A stretch of DNA of 64,000 nucleotides from Methylophilus sp. TWE2 (lineage in GTDB: Bacteria; Pseudomonadota; Gammaproteobacteria; Burkholderiales; Methylophilaceae), in the NCBI RefSeq assembly GCF_001183865.1, contig NZ_CP012020.1, positions 1,116,001 to 1,180,000 on the forward strand, given 5' to 3'. This document shows positions 55,884 to 64,000 of the stretch, piece by piece. A program made the position numbers and the translations under genes. Each line of letters begins with the position of its first letter. The stretch's first letter is position 1. The notes below the pieces were generated by a model. The model was not told the origin of the DNA. It did not search any database and saw nothing but the letters and a program-made list of their open reading frames with translations.

Positions 55884-56419
55884 TGACAGTTTATCAAAAA
55901 CATGCCAATTGGTTTTGGGGCAGTATGACATTCATCGGGATTGTCGGAACGCTCTATTCTGGTTGGCAGCTGCATATGCTGCGTGACTTAAATCACCAGA
56001 TTCGCACCGGTCAAGTCATCAAGGAGGGCGCGGAACCCTACTTGCAGAAGTTTACGGCCGCTTATGATCAGGGCCAGCATGGCGATTACAAGCATGCGGT
56101 GCAAACTTATGGTCAGGCGCTGGAGTTGGCCCCGCCCGCTGCAGAGTTGCCGCATATCCATTTCAATATTGGCAATAACCTGTTTTTGTCTGGCCTGGTG
56201 CGTACGATTAATGAAGATGGCACCTTCCAGGATGAAGCAAGGTATGCCTTTACCCAGGCCAAAATTTCCTACGAGCAAGCGTTGCGTTTGCAGCCTGATG
56301 ACAAGGCCGCTAAATTCAACCTGGCCTTGCTGCATTCGGTGATGGCACGCGGTATGCAGGCCGCCAGCAAAGATCAGTCGCATATGGAACTCAGTAACTT
56401 GCCGATAGGATTGCCATAA
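55883..56419 (+). CDS. mxaK: MxaK, TPR-like membrane-anchored protein
   Basis: A 178-residue protein with one N-terminal membrane segment (about 11-28) and TPR-like helices: KHAVQTYGQALELAPPAAEL and FTQAKISYEQALRLQPDDKA. The start overlaps the mxaC stop (TAATG). Assigned by order and layout. Confidence 0.8.
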   Translation: MTVYQKHANWFWGSMTFIGIVGTLYSGWQLHMLRDLNHQIRTGQVIKEGAEPYLQKFTAAYDQGQHGDYKHAVQTYGQALELAPPAAELPHIHFNIGNNLFLSGLVRTINEDGTFQDEARYAFTQAKISYEQALRLQPDDKAAKFNLALLHSVMARGMQAASKDQSHMELSNLPIGLP

Positions 56420-57375
56420 TGAAGTGGATGACATGGTTAAAGCAACGCTACGAACCGGTATGCTATGGGCTTGCCTTGGTGTTGTTGCTTCTTGCCTTGG
56501 TGAAACCGGAGATCCAGCTCAGACAACAGGTGCAGCATTATTTGCTGATTGCCGATATTTCACAAAGCATGAACGCTGAAGATGAAAGCCTGAACCAGAA
56601 GGCGGTCAGCCGTTTGGCCTATAGCCAGTATTTGATGAAACAGCTGGTGCACAAATCACCCTGCGGGACGTATTTCAGCCTGGGGATTTTTGCCTCGGAT
56701 AATATCGCCATGCTGCAAACGCCGCTGGAAGTCTGCAAAAACCTGGACGTGATCAGTGATGGCATCGATCACCTGGAATGGCGCATGGCATGGAAAGGTA
56801 ACAGCCGCCTGAGTTTTGCCGTGCATGCAGCCACGCATGTATACGACGCGCTTAACCAGCCAGCACAGATGCTGTTTTTTACCGATGGTGACGAAGCGCC
56901 TCGCGTGAATGTCACCATCAAACAGGACCTGAGTGGTGTGCAGATTGGTGAGTTTTTCACCTTTATTGGCGTTGGCGGCCCACAAAAAATAGCAATTCCA
57001 CGCTATAACTCAGCGAATAAACCGGTGGGGTATTGGCCGGTCAGCGACAATAACAATGCAGGTGCGGTTGGCGTGACTTATGCCGATCCTAGCCAGGACG
57101 AACCTGACCCACCTGTCGCCTACGCCGAGTATGACCGCATGCTATCGCAACTGGAAGAGGACTACCTGAAATCGCTGGCTGGTGAGTTTAAGGGTAGCTA
57201 CCTCAAAGGGGCAGACACTGAAGCGTTTTACCGCACGCTGTCAGACAAACCACGCACAGCCAGTTTTGTCACGGATTATCCGTTGCGCGCCATTTATCTG
57301 GTGGCGGCCTTGTTGTTGATCCTGGCGACTTATGTGCCGGATATCCGTTTCCGTCGGCTGGCTGAAGAAGCTTAA
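56419..57375 (+). CDS. mxaL: MxaL, VWA-domain membrane protein
   Basis: A 318-residue protein. An N-terminal membrane segment (about 14-30) is followed by a VWA domain with MIDAS motif DISQS (46-50) and FFTDGDEAPRV further on; a C-terminal membrane segment is near 292-308. It closes the mxaRSACKL operon, starting on the mxaK stop (TAATG). No mxaD follows. Confidence 0.86.
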   Translation: MKWMTWLKQRYEPVCYGLALVLLLLALVKPEIQLRQQVQHYLLIADISQSMNAEDESLNQKAVSRLAYSQYLMKQLVHKSPCGTYFSLGIFASDNIAMLQTPLEVCKNLDVISDGIDHLEWRMAWKGNSRLSFAVHAATHVYDALNQPAQMLFFTDGDEAPRVNVTIKQDLSGVQIGEFFTFIGVGGPQKIAIPRYNSANKPVGYWPVSDNNNAGAVGVTYADPSQDEPDPPVAYAEYDRMLSQLEEDYLKSLAGEFKGSYLKGADTEAFYRTLSDKPRTASFVTDYPLRAIYLVAALLLILATYVPDIRFRRLAEEA

Positions 57376-57408
57376 ATGCCTAGTTTCTGGCAGAGTCGCA
57401 ACGCTAGA

Positions 57409-58563
57409 TTAATCGAGTGGGACCAGGGTTAAACACGTAATCTCTGAGGGGGCGCCGAAGCGGATAGGTGGCCCCCAGTAACCTGTGCCGCGGCTGACAT
57501 ACACCCATAGGTCTTGCAGTTTATGCAGGCCAGCCACATAAGGTTGCTGCAGCGGCACAAAGTATTTCCACGGCCAGAACTGGCCGCCGTGGGTATGGCC
57601 TGAGAGTTGCAGGTCGAATCCGGCAGATTCAGCCGCCTCTGCGCTGCGGGGTTGATGCGCCAGCAGGATTTTGGGCGCATCATTGGGTGCGCCAGCAATG
57701 GCTGCGCGCGGATCACTCTGGTGATCATCGTAAAAACTGCCTGCGCTATAGTCCGTCACCCCGGCTACCACTAAAGTGGCGCCATCATGGGCAAGTTGTA
57801 CATGCTCATTCAGCAGCACACGCACACCCAGTCGGTCCAGTTCGCGTATCCAGTCGAGCGCTCCCGAGTAGTATTCATGATTGCCGGTGACAAAAAAACT
57901 ACCGTGACGCGCGGTCAGTTCGGCCAGTGGTTTGGTGTGTGACGACAATTCGTGTACACGGCCATCGACCAGGTCTCCGGTAATGGCGACCAGATCGGCT
58001 TCCAGCGAATTGACCTCTTGCACAATGCGCGATAAATAACCTTGCTTGATGGTAGGCCCAACGTGAATATCGCTGATTTGCACAATACGGAAGCCATGCA
58101 GGCTTTGCGGCAGGTTGCGCAGTGGTACGGTCACATTCACTACCTTCGCCAGTTTGCGTGCCTGAATAAATCCAGCCACGGTGATCATCAACGTTGCGCC
58201 AAGCACCATCAGAGCAGTATTTTTTTCAAGTACGGCGAAATCAATAGTCATGAACTGCATGGCATGCAGGCCCGCCACCAGCAGTAACAATACATCACGT
58301 AAAACAGTGAATACCAGCAGCGATGAAAACAGGCCCATGACGGTCATCGCTACCCAGCTGACCGTATCCCTTAACCATGCGTTGCGGAAGCCTCGTGCCA
58401 GCAAGGCGACGGGCTGTAAAAGCGCCGATAAGGCCAGTAATGCCCACCCTGACCAATAGATGGCTGGTGGCCATGGCATCTGGTTAAGCAAGCGGGCGCC
58501 GATGTAATAATGCAAAAGACCTACCAGCGAGGTGCTGATGATTAAAAAGCGAAGAGGGCGCAT
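57409..58563 (-). CDS. Membrane metallophosphoesterase (YkuE/YaeI-like)
   Basis: A 384-residue protein from the ATG at 58563; an upstream in-frame TTG at 58635 is less likely. About four N-terminal membrane helices precede a calcineurin-like domain with QISDIHVG, TGDLVDGR, GNHEYYSG and LSGHTHGGQFWP metal-binding motifs. Such enzymes cleave phosphodiester or pyrophosphate bonds of lipid-linked compounds. It lies near a phospholipase-like gene and pst genes. Confidence 0.87.
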   Translation of the reverse strand: MRPLRFLIISTSLVGLLHYYIGARLLNQMPWPPAIYWSGWALLALSALLQPVALLARGFRNAWLRDTVSWVAMTVMGLFSSLLVFTVLRDVLLLLVAGLHAMQFMTIDFAVLEKNTALMVLGATLMITVAGFIQARKLAKVVNVTVPLRNLPQSLHGFRIVQISDIHVGPTIKQGYLSRIVQEVNSLEADLVAITGDLVDGRVHELSSHTKPLAELTARHGSFFVTGNHEYYSGALDWIRELDRLGVRVLLNEHVQLAHDGATLVVAGVTDYSAGSFYDDHQSDPRAAIAGAPNDAPKILLAHQPRSAEAAESAGFDLQLSGHTHGGQFWPWKYFVPLQQPYVAGLHKLQDLWVYVSRGTGYWGPPIRFGAPSEITCLTLVPLD

Positions 58564-58722
58564 ATTCTTTTTATCCAGGGGGCGGGCTATCGCCCGGTGA
58601 TGTCTGTTAGATGGAGACAATGCCCGAAGATTCAAGTTTGCTTGAGAGAACGATGAGGTTGCGCAAGATTGGATAGCTCATGGGTGTCGCGCCCGGCAAG
58701 CAAGTTTTACGCGGCACAAAGA

Positions 58723-59580
58723 CTAGCAGTCTGGCTGGTTAAACCATTGGTGCTGATACTGTTCAAAAGCACTGATGGCGCGCGTCGGCCGCAGACGCGC
58801 ATCTTGCAGGCATTTCCGGCGCCAGTCGTCCAGTTGCTCCATGCCCAGGTTGATATGTTCGGCATGCAAGGATGGAAAGTTGCCATTGATCAGCTGAGGC
58901 AAGTCATGCAGCGCCAAGGTGACCTGGTCACGGTAATAAGCCAGTTTGTGTTCAAACTCGTTATCCAGCCTGCGGTAACGGTGCAGCAGGTATTGCGGAA
59001 TGCGCGACAGGCGCAGGGCCTGATCGGCCCCGGCCAGCCTTGAAACCGCTTTGTGCACAATATTGGCCTCGCATTGCCAGGCGGGCGACAGCGTCTCGAC
59101 AATCGTTTTACGGTGTATGCGCAACAGTTTGCCTGGTGCAAGCATGTCAGGCTGATGCAAATAGGCATCCATGGCCCATTCGGCAGCGGCGTGTGTGAGT
59201 ACGCTGTGATGCCGCCATTTGGCTTCAAAGGTTGGGACAAAATGCTGGTGGGCAACCACGTCGGTGAGCAGGTGGATGTTATAACCGATGCCCAGCGCCA
59301 ATTGGCGTTCATTTTTGGTCTGCAACAACTGCTGGCCCATGCCCCAGCCGTGGCTATGGCTAAATGTCCGCGACACCACTGCCAGGTCTGGCAGGCAAGC
59401 CCCCGCCATGACCAAGGTCGGATATCGCCGCATCACCCCCAGCCAGGGCAAAGGCAATAGCGGCAGTGCTTGTAGCCACTGGTGGGTATAAGCGACATGT
59501 GAATACAATCCCCAGGCATGTGCCTCACTGGGCAATGCCAGGACCAATAACAGTATGATCATCATTGTGCGAAGTGACAT
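58723..59580 (-). CDS. Secreted zinc-dependent phospholipase C-like protein
   Basis: A 285-residue protein. The signal peptide ends SEAHA, and the mature protein would start with Trp (WGLYSHVAYTHQW), as in Bacillus-type zinc phospholipases C, where the N-terminal Trp binds zinc. Further His/Asp residues stand in GYNIHLLTDVVAHQHFVP (about 104-121) and HHSVLTHAAAEWAMDAY. Substrate is unproven; phospholipid head-group cleavage yielding diacylglycerol is the family activity. It is divergent from a GT4 enzyme across a Pho-box-like array. Confidence 0.72.
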   Translation of the reverse strand: MSLRTMMIILLLVLALPSEAHAWGLYSHVAYTHQWLQALPLLPLPWLGVMRRYPTLVMAGACLPDLAVVSRTFSHSHGWGMGQQLLQTKNERQLALGIGYNIHLLTDVVAHQHFVPTFEAKWRHHSVLTHAAAEWAMDAYLHQPDMLAPGKLLRIHRKTIVETLSPAWQCEANIVHKAVSRLAGADQALRLSRIPQYLLHRYRRLDNEFEHKLAYYRDQVTLALHDLPQLINGNFPSLHAEHINLGMEQLDDWRRKCLQDARLRPTRAISAFEQYQHQWFNQPDC

Positions 59581-59602
59581 GTACGCACTTTGCAGGTGTT
59601 AA

Positions 59603-59642
59603 ATGACAGTCAGATGAAGTCTGTATGACGTTGATGTGAAAG
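59603..59642. promoter_or_regulatory. Four-unit Pho-box-like array in the divergent gap
   Basis: ATGACAG (59603), ATGAAGT (59614), ATGACGT (59625) and GTGAAAG (59636) stand exactly 11 bases apart. The first is a perfect complement of the PhoB half-site CTGTCAT, and the 11-base period is the spacing of PhoB-bound direct repeats. Two half-sites are weak. Confidence 0.6.
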
Positions 59643-59726
59643 CCTTTTTCGTCACAAAAGCATCACGGAAGCTTGTTAAGCTATGTCAGTATTGTTAACA
59701 CGGAACCCGGCATTACGGAACATGGC

Positions 59727-60926
59727 ATGAAAATTTTGATGATTTCAGATGTGTACTTCCCCCGCGTCAATGGTGTTTCCACTAGCATCCGCACCTTTGC
59801 AGAAAGCTTGCGTGAACAGGGACATGTCGTACACCTGATCGCCCCTTTATATCCTGCGCAAGAAGGCCAGCCACTGACTGCTGATGAAAGCTGGATCACG
59901 CGCATAGATGCACGCAAGATAGTGTTCGATCCCGAAGACTATTTGATGAAATGGTCTGCCTTGATGGCCTATGTGGATAGCCTGCACCCTGGCGATTATG
60001 ACCTGGTACATATCCACACCCCTTTTATTGCCCATTATGCCGGACTCAAAATTGCCAAACGGTTGCAGGTGCCTGCCATGGAAACCTACCACACGTTTTT
60101 TGAAGATTACATGCATCATTATTTGCCCTGGGTGCCACGCAAATGGGCGGTGCGTATTGCACAAACCGTTTCCCGCAAGCAATGCCAGCAGGTAGATACC
60201 GTGGTATCGCCCTCGGCCCAAATGAAAGATGTCTTACAACAGTATGGCGTGACAACACCCATCACGGTGATTCCTACAGGGCTTGATGCTTCACGCTTTG
60301 TGACAGGCGATGGCGCGGCTTTTCGTGAGAAATATGGTATTCCGCCACAGCGTCCTTTGTTGTTGTTTGTGGGGCGCGTGGCGCATGAAAAAAATATCCA
60401 GTTCCTGCTCGAAATGTTATCACTGGTGATTCAGGATCATCCTGAAGTACTGCTGGTGATTACGGGAGAAGGCCCGGCCGAAGGCATGCTCAAGAAAATG
60501 GCGCGCGATAACGGTTTGCAATCGCATGTCATCTTCCTCGGTTATCTGGATCGTGCCGTGGGCCTCAATGCGGCTTATCAGGCCGCTGATATTTTTGTGT
60601 TTGCTTCCAAAAGCGAAACCCAAGGCCTGGTCTTGCTCGAAGCCATGGCGCAAGCCACGCCCGTGGTGGCAATTGCCGAGCTTGGCACGGCGTCGATTTT
60701 GCGCCAGGGCCAGGGGGCGCTCATCGCACAAGATGATGAGGTACATTTTGCCGAGCAGGTACAAACCCTGCTGATAGACCATCAACTGCGTGATCGCGTC
60801 GGCAAACAAGGCAGGCGCTATGTCGAACAGGTCTGGTCCAGTGATGCCCAAGCAAACAAGCTCCAGGCTTGTTATGAGCGGTTAATGTTGACCCATATGC
60901 CAATGGCCGCATCAGCAGTTGCCTGA
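59727..60926 (+). CDS. GT4 glycosyltransferase (diacylglycerol/GDP-mannose-dependent type)
   Basis: A 399-residue GT-B enzyme. The N-terminal domain starts MKILMISDVYFPRVNGVSTS and has HIHTPFIAHYAG (about 98-109); the C-terminal donor site is FVGRVAHEKNIQFLLEML and SKSETQGLVLLEAMAQATPV (about 294-313). The closest families I recognise are bacterial diacylglycerol glycosyltransferases and MgtA/PimB-like mannosyltransferases. Together with the phospholipase-like gene it could replace phospholipids by glycolipids. The ATG at 59727 gives the usual family N-terminus; a TTG at 59673 would add 18 residues. Confidence 0.85.
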   Translation: MKILMISDVYFPRVNGVSTSIRTFAESLREQGHVVHLIAPLYPAQEGQPLTADESWITRIDARKIVFDPEDYLMKWSALMAYVDSLHPGDYDLVHIHTPFIAHYAGLKIAKRLQVPAMETYHTFFEDYMHHYLPWVPRKWAVRIAQTVSRKQCQQVDTVVSPSAQMKDVLQQYGVTTPITVIPTGLDASRFVTGDGAAFREKYGIPPQRPLLLFVGRVAHEKNIQFLLEMLSLVIQDHPEVLLVITGEGPAEGMLKKMARDNGLQSHVIFLGYLDRAVGLNAAYQAADIFVFASKSETQGLVLLEAMAQATPVVAIAELGTASILRQGQGALIAQDDEVHFAEQVQTLLIDHQLRDRVGKQGRRYVEQVWSSDAQANKLQACYERLMLTHMPMAASAVA

Positions 60927-60962
60927 TTTCCCTTGATTCCTCAGTAAAATCTTGAATTTTTA

Positions 60963-60984
60963 CCGGGAGGCTTGACGCCTCCGG
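60963..60984 (+). terminator. Hairpin after the GT4 gene
   Basis: CCGGGAGGC and GCCTCCGG form an 8-bp stem with one bulged G and a 5-base loop. There is no T-run, so termination may be partial. 60985-61200 shows no gene. Confidence 0.5.
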
Positions 60985-61208
60985 GCTTGCCCGCCAAGAT
61001 AAGGCAAGACTTGCGCTCATGCAGGTTGCCGTGAAGGCTATACATCAGCCACAGGTAAAGCGCTCAAGTGGGCCAAATTGATGCGCTTGAAGTCTATGCA
61101 GCAGCCTGGAAGCAGAGAATTGTCCAGCCGCTTCCAATAAATACTGGTCAAAAATCTACTAATATAGAGATCTAATAAAATTAAAAGTTTACCGATGAAG
61201 GAGTGAAA

Positions 61209-61532
61209 ATGGCAGCGTTTCTAATTGCAGATGTTCTAGTTAAAAATGATGAATGGGTGCCTGAATATGCAAAGCATGTTCACCTGATTGCTGAAAAACA
61301 TGGTGGGAAGTATTTAAGTCGCAGTGCCAATATTGATGTGCTTGAGGGTAAGCCATTGGAAAACACATTGATTGCGTTGATCCAGTTTCCGAACAAAGAA
61401 GCAGCAGTCGCGTTTGCGAATGATCCAGAATACGCCCCTTACTCCAAAGCTAGACAAGAGGGTACAGAAAGCCGTTTTCAGCTGATAGATGACACAGATG
61501 TTGCAGGTAGCATCCCTTATCTTCCTAAATAA
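61209..61532 (+). CDS. DUF1330 family protein
   Basis: A 107-residue ferredoxin-like-fold protein: AAFLIADVLVKNDEWVPEYA, then GGKYLSRSANIDVLEGKP and VAFANDPEYAPYSKAR. The start at 61209 is chosen for AAGGAG 5 bases upstream; an in-frame GTG at 61203 would overlap that site. Function is unknown. It stands alone, convergent with pstB. Confidence 0.85.
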   Translation: MAAFLIADVLVKNDEWVPEYAKHVHLIAEKHGGKYLSRSANIDVLEGKPLENTLIALIQFPNKEAAVAFANDPEYAPYSKARQEGTESRFQLIDDTDVAGSIPYLPK

Positions 61533-61687
61533 AGCCGGTTAAAAACGAGTAACCGGACCAGTTGGTATTTAGATTGGTAGTTGCACACTGGTTGAAATCG
61601 CAATATCAATTTTAGCTGAGATTATCCAGACAAGAACATCGCAAAGGCTAAAGATAAAAGGTCAAAGATAATAAGTGATATGCATAT

Positions 61688-61722
61688 AAAAAAACGCCAC
61701 ATAATTCGTGGCGTTTTTTTTA
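61688..61722. terminator. Bidirectional terminator between the DUF1330 gene and pstB
   Basis: AAAAAAACGCCAC and GTGGCGTTTTTTT form a 13-bp stem with T-runs on both strands. It ends the pst operon 12 bases past the pstB stop. Confidence 0.93.
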
Positions 61723-61733
61723 AGACAATTAGA

Positions 61734-62513
61734 TTAACCAAACTTGCCGGTAATGTAATCTTCGGTTTCTTTACGGCCCGGATTGGTAAAAATTTTGTCG
61801 GTGTCATCGTACTCAATTAATTCACCCAAGTACATATAAGCAGTGTAATCAGACACACGCGCGGCTTGCTGCATGTTGTGGGTGACGACGAGGATGGTCA
61901 GTTTGCTGCGCAGTTCTACCATTAACTCTTCGATATTGGCCGTGGCAATCGGGTCCAACGCAGAGGTTGGCTCGTCAAACAGCATAATTTCTGGGTCGGT
62001 TGCCAGTGCGCGGGCAATACACAACCGTTGTTGCTGGCCGCCAGAGAGGTTAAATGCCAGGTCGTGCAGACGATCTTTGACTTCGTTCCATAAAGCCGCG
62101 CCTTTCAGCGCTTCTTCAACCTTGTCATCCATGATGCGTTTGTTGTTTTCACCACGTACGCGTAAACCGTAAGCCACGTTTTCATAGATGGACTTTGGAA
62201 ACGGGTTAGGTTTCTGGAACACCATGCTGATGCGCATACGTACTTCAATCGGGTCTACGCCAGTATCCAGCACATTGGTGTTGTCAGGATGCATCACAAT
62301 TTGGCCCTGATATTTGTTGCCTGGGTACAGGTCATGCATACGGTTAAAGCAGCGCAGGAAAGTAGATTTTCCGCAGCCAGAAGGGCCGATCAGTGCCGTG
62401 ATCTTGTTTTCATACAAGGGCATGGAAATGCCTTTGAGGGCACGGGCGCCGTTGCTGTAGAAGAAGTTTAAATCGCGAGCTTCGGCTTTTATTGCAGTTG
62501 TGACAGTGGCCAT
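61734..62513 (-). CDS. pstB: Phosphate ABC transporter ATP-binding protein
   Basis: A 259-residue ABC ATPase. Walker [10 protein letters not shown] (about 43-51), the signature LSGGQQQRL (about 149-157) and Walker [14 protein letters not shown] are intact. It powers high-affinity phosphate uptake through PstC and PstA. No phoU follows within the window. Confidence 0.96.
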   Translation of the reverse strand: MATVTTAIKAEARDLNFFYSNGARALKGISMPLYENKITALIGPSGCGKSTFLRCFNRMHDLYPGNKYQGQIVMHPDNTNVLDTGVDPIEVRMRISMVFQKPNPFPKSIYENVAYGLRVRGENNKRIMDDKVEEALKGAALWNEVKDRLHDLAFNLSGGQQQRLCIARALATDPEIMLFDEPTSALDPIATANIEELMVELRSKLTILVVTHNMQQAARVSDYTAYMYLGELIEYDDTDKIFTNPGRKETEDYITGKFG

Positions 62514-62538
62514 GGAGTTTCCTAAATCTTGTGTGGCA

Positions 62539-63492
62539 TTACCATTTAATATTTTTACGAATTTTGTAGCGTAACCAGATCGCTGTGCCGTTCATTAACA
62601 GCGTAACGATGATAATGAGGGCGCCGGTGGCCGCCGCATTGACATGAAAGGCATGGTCAGGGCGGGACAACCAGTTAAACATCTGGATTGGCATCACGGT
62701 AAACCCGGATGACAACCATTCAAAGTTGAGGAAGGGTGGCTCAGTTGTAATCGGGCTGGGTGGCAAAAAGGCGATAAACGTCAATGCGCCAATAGTGATG
62801 ATAGGTGCGGTTTCACCCAGGGCACGTGCCATACCGATAATAATACCTGTCAGTATGCCGCCGTAAGAGTATTTGAACACGTGGTCATACACCACTTGCC
62901 ATTTGGTTGCGCCGACGCCATAAGCCGCTTCGCGAATAGAGACCGGAATGGCGCGGATGGCTTCACGGGTCGATACAATCACAATCGGCAAAATGAGCAG
63001 ACCTAAGGTTAAACCTGCAGTCAGTATGCTCTGGCCGAAATCCAGCATATACACGAACAAGCCTAACGCCAGCAAACCGTAAATGATGGAAGGTACGCCA
63101 GCCAAGTTGGAGACGTTGATTTCAATCAGGTCAGTAAACCAGTTTTTTGGGGCATATTCTTCAAGGTACAACCCTGCGGCAACGCCAACAGGCACCGCAG
63201 TCAGGAAGGTCACCGCCATCACGAGCAAAGAGCCTACCCAGGCTGACAGCAAACCAGCACGACCTGCGCGGCGCGAAGGGAATTCAGTCAGAAAATCGAT
63301 ATTGAATTTTGGGTAACCATCAGCAATCAGTTGCCAAAACAGCAACATCAGCGTGACAAGTCCAAACATCAGGCACAGCAGACCAATTGCCGCAAACAGT
63401 GTGTCATTGCGCTTGTGGCGTTTGATCATGGCACGTACGTCGGCCAGGTTTTCGAGGACAGAAGCTTTATGTTCCATGTGTGTTGTTTCCAA
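62539..63492 (-). CDS. pstA: Phosphate ABC transporter permease PstA
   Basis: A 317-residue permease with six or so helices. The EAA loop is [20 protein letters not shown] (about 175-194). A cytoplasmic N-terminal extension of about 30 residues precedes the first helix. It lies 25 bases before pstB and 78 bases after pstC. Confidence 0.95.
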   Translation of the reverse strand: METTHMEHKASVLENLADVRAMIKRHKRNDTLFAAIGLLCLMFGLVTLMLLFWQLIADGYPKFNIDFLTEFPSRRAGRAGLLSAWVGSLLVMAVTFLTAVPVGVAAGLYLEEYAPKNWFTDLIEINVSNLAGVPSIIYGLLALGLFVYMLDFGQSILTAGLTLGLLILPIVIVSTREAIRAIPVSIREAAYGVGATKWQVVYDHVFKYSYGGILTGIIIGMARALGETAPIITIGALTFIAFLPPSPITTEPPFLNFEWLSSGFTVMPIQMFNWLSRPDHAFHVNAAATGALIIIVTLLMNGTAIWLRYKIRKNIKW

Positions 63493-63570
63493 TGACCGGC
63501 AGTCAAGCTACCAGCAGTCTAGGGTGGTTATATGTCAGTATTGAGACAAATCGACAACTTTGATCAGTCT

Positions 63571-64000
63571 TTAGTAGCTTTCACGGTATTTTTTACGGAC
63601 CCAGTGGCCAACAATATTGAATGACAAGGTCATCGCCATTAATACCAGGCCTGCGGCAAAAATACTTTGGTAACCGATGCTACCGTGCGGCAAGTCACCC
63701 ATCGCCACTTGTACGATATATGCGGTGATGGTGGCTGCGCTTTCCAACGGATTAAAGGTCAGGTTGGGTTGCTGACCAGCAGCAATCGCGACCACCATGG
63801 TTTCACCTACGGCACGTGAAATCGCCAGGATATACGCCGCGACAATCCCTGAAACAGCGGCCGGGGTCACCACTTTAATCGCCGTCTGAAAGCGGGTAGC
63901 GCCCATGGCGTAAGAACCTTCGCGCATACTCATTGGCACAGCACGCATGGCATCCTCAGACATGGAGGCGATGTATGGAATAATCATGATGCCCATCACA
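63571..64000 (-). CDS. pstC: Phosphate ABC transporter permease PstC (5' end cut by window)
   Basis: The C-terminal 142 or more residues of a PstC-type permease, with the EAA loop [20 protein letters not shown] near its start and [16 protein letters not shown]. The frame stays open to the window edge, so the Met at 63999 is internal. PstS and any Pho box lie beyond the window. Confidence 0.93.
   Translation of the reverse strand, partial: VMGIMIIPYIASMSEDAMRAVPMSMREGSYAMGATRFQTAIKVVTPAAVSGIVAAYILAISRAVGETMVVAIAAGQQPNLTFNPLESAATITAYIVQVAMGDLPHGSIGYQSIFAAGLVLMAMTLSFNIVGHWVRKKYRESY

Noticed and set aside
59673..59726. Extended N-terminus of the GT4 enzyme from a TTG at 59673
   Set aside because: The added 18 residues have no family similarity, and the ATG at 59727 gives the normal MKILMISD start.

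Overview
The window looks like chromosomal DNA of a methylotrophic betaproteobacterium of the family Methylophilaceae. Three things point there: the methanol-dehydrogenase maturation operon mxaRSACKL (52.1-57.4 kb), the tpiA-secG-tRNA-Leu-nuoA..N arrangement common in Betaproteobacteria (29.4-45.5 kb), and the beta-type NuoL and DUF2818 genes. No phage, insertion sequence or CRISPR array was seen. The left edge cuts a glycosyltransferase gene and the right edge cuts pstC.

1-24 kb is a Flp/Tad type IVc pilus locus split into three transcription units. (i) On the minus strand: Flp pilin, prepilin peptidase, a 1651-residue protein with four glycosyltransferase-like domains, a GT2 enzyme, a sugar O/N-acyltransferase and a GT61 fusion. 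(ii) On the plus strand: secretin, a lipoprotein, a TPR protein, CpaE/TadZ, CpaF/TadA, TadB, TadC and a DUF192 protein. (iii) On the minus strand: a small glycosyltransferase, a large TadE-like pseudopilin with an EF-hand-like loop, and CpaB. Each unit is preceded by a close match to a sigma-54 -24/-12 promoter. The flp leader also holds a long-range inverted repeat that would pair with the pilin ribosome-binding site. I read this as a sigma-54-controlled Flp pilus with its own glycosylation genes. Between units (i) and (ii) lies a 2-kb non-coding stretch full of degenerate palindromic repeats, with a GIY-YIG nuclease gene and a possible 38-residue membrane peptide.

24-29.4 kb carries housekeeping and stress genes: tRNA adenosine deaminase, a PsiE-like protein, and a LysR regulator divergent from a pirin / flavodoxin-like quinone reductase / YceI / Old Yellow Enzyme group. 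29.4-45.8 kb carries tpiA, secG, tRNA-Leu(GAG) and all 13 separate genes for the 14-subunit-type complex I, nuoA to nuoN with no fusions (14 genes), followed by a DUF2818 gene. tpiA has a strongly structured leader. 45.9-51.9 kb is a loose set: PAP2 phosphatase, two DUF2798 proteins, LysR, cold-shock protein, a second-type IF-1, an SDR oxidoreductase and a TetR regulator. The SDR promoter is bracketed by two matching palindromic operators.

52-57.4 kb is mxaRSACKL, tightly overlapping, without the structural genes mxaFJGI in view. 57.4-64 kb looks phosphate-related: a membrane metallophosphoesterase, a secreted zinc-dependent phospholipase C-like protein divergent from a GT4 lipid-type glycosyltransferase with a four-unit Pho-box-like array between them, and then pstB-pstA-pstC. 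This suggests membrane-lipid remodelling under phosphate limitation. All functional statements come from reading motifs by eye; no database search was run.
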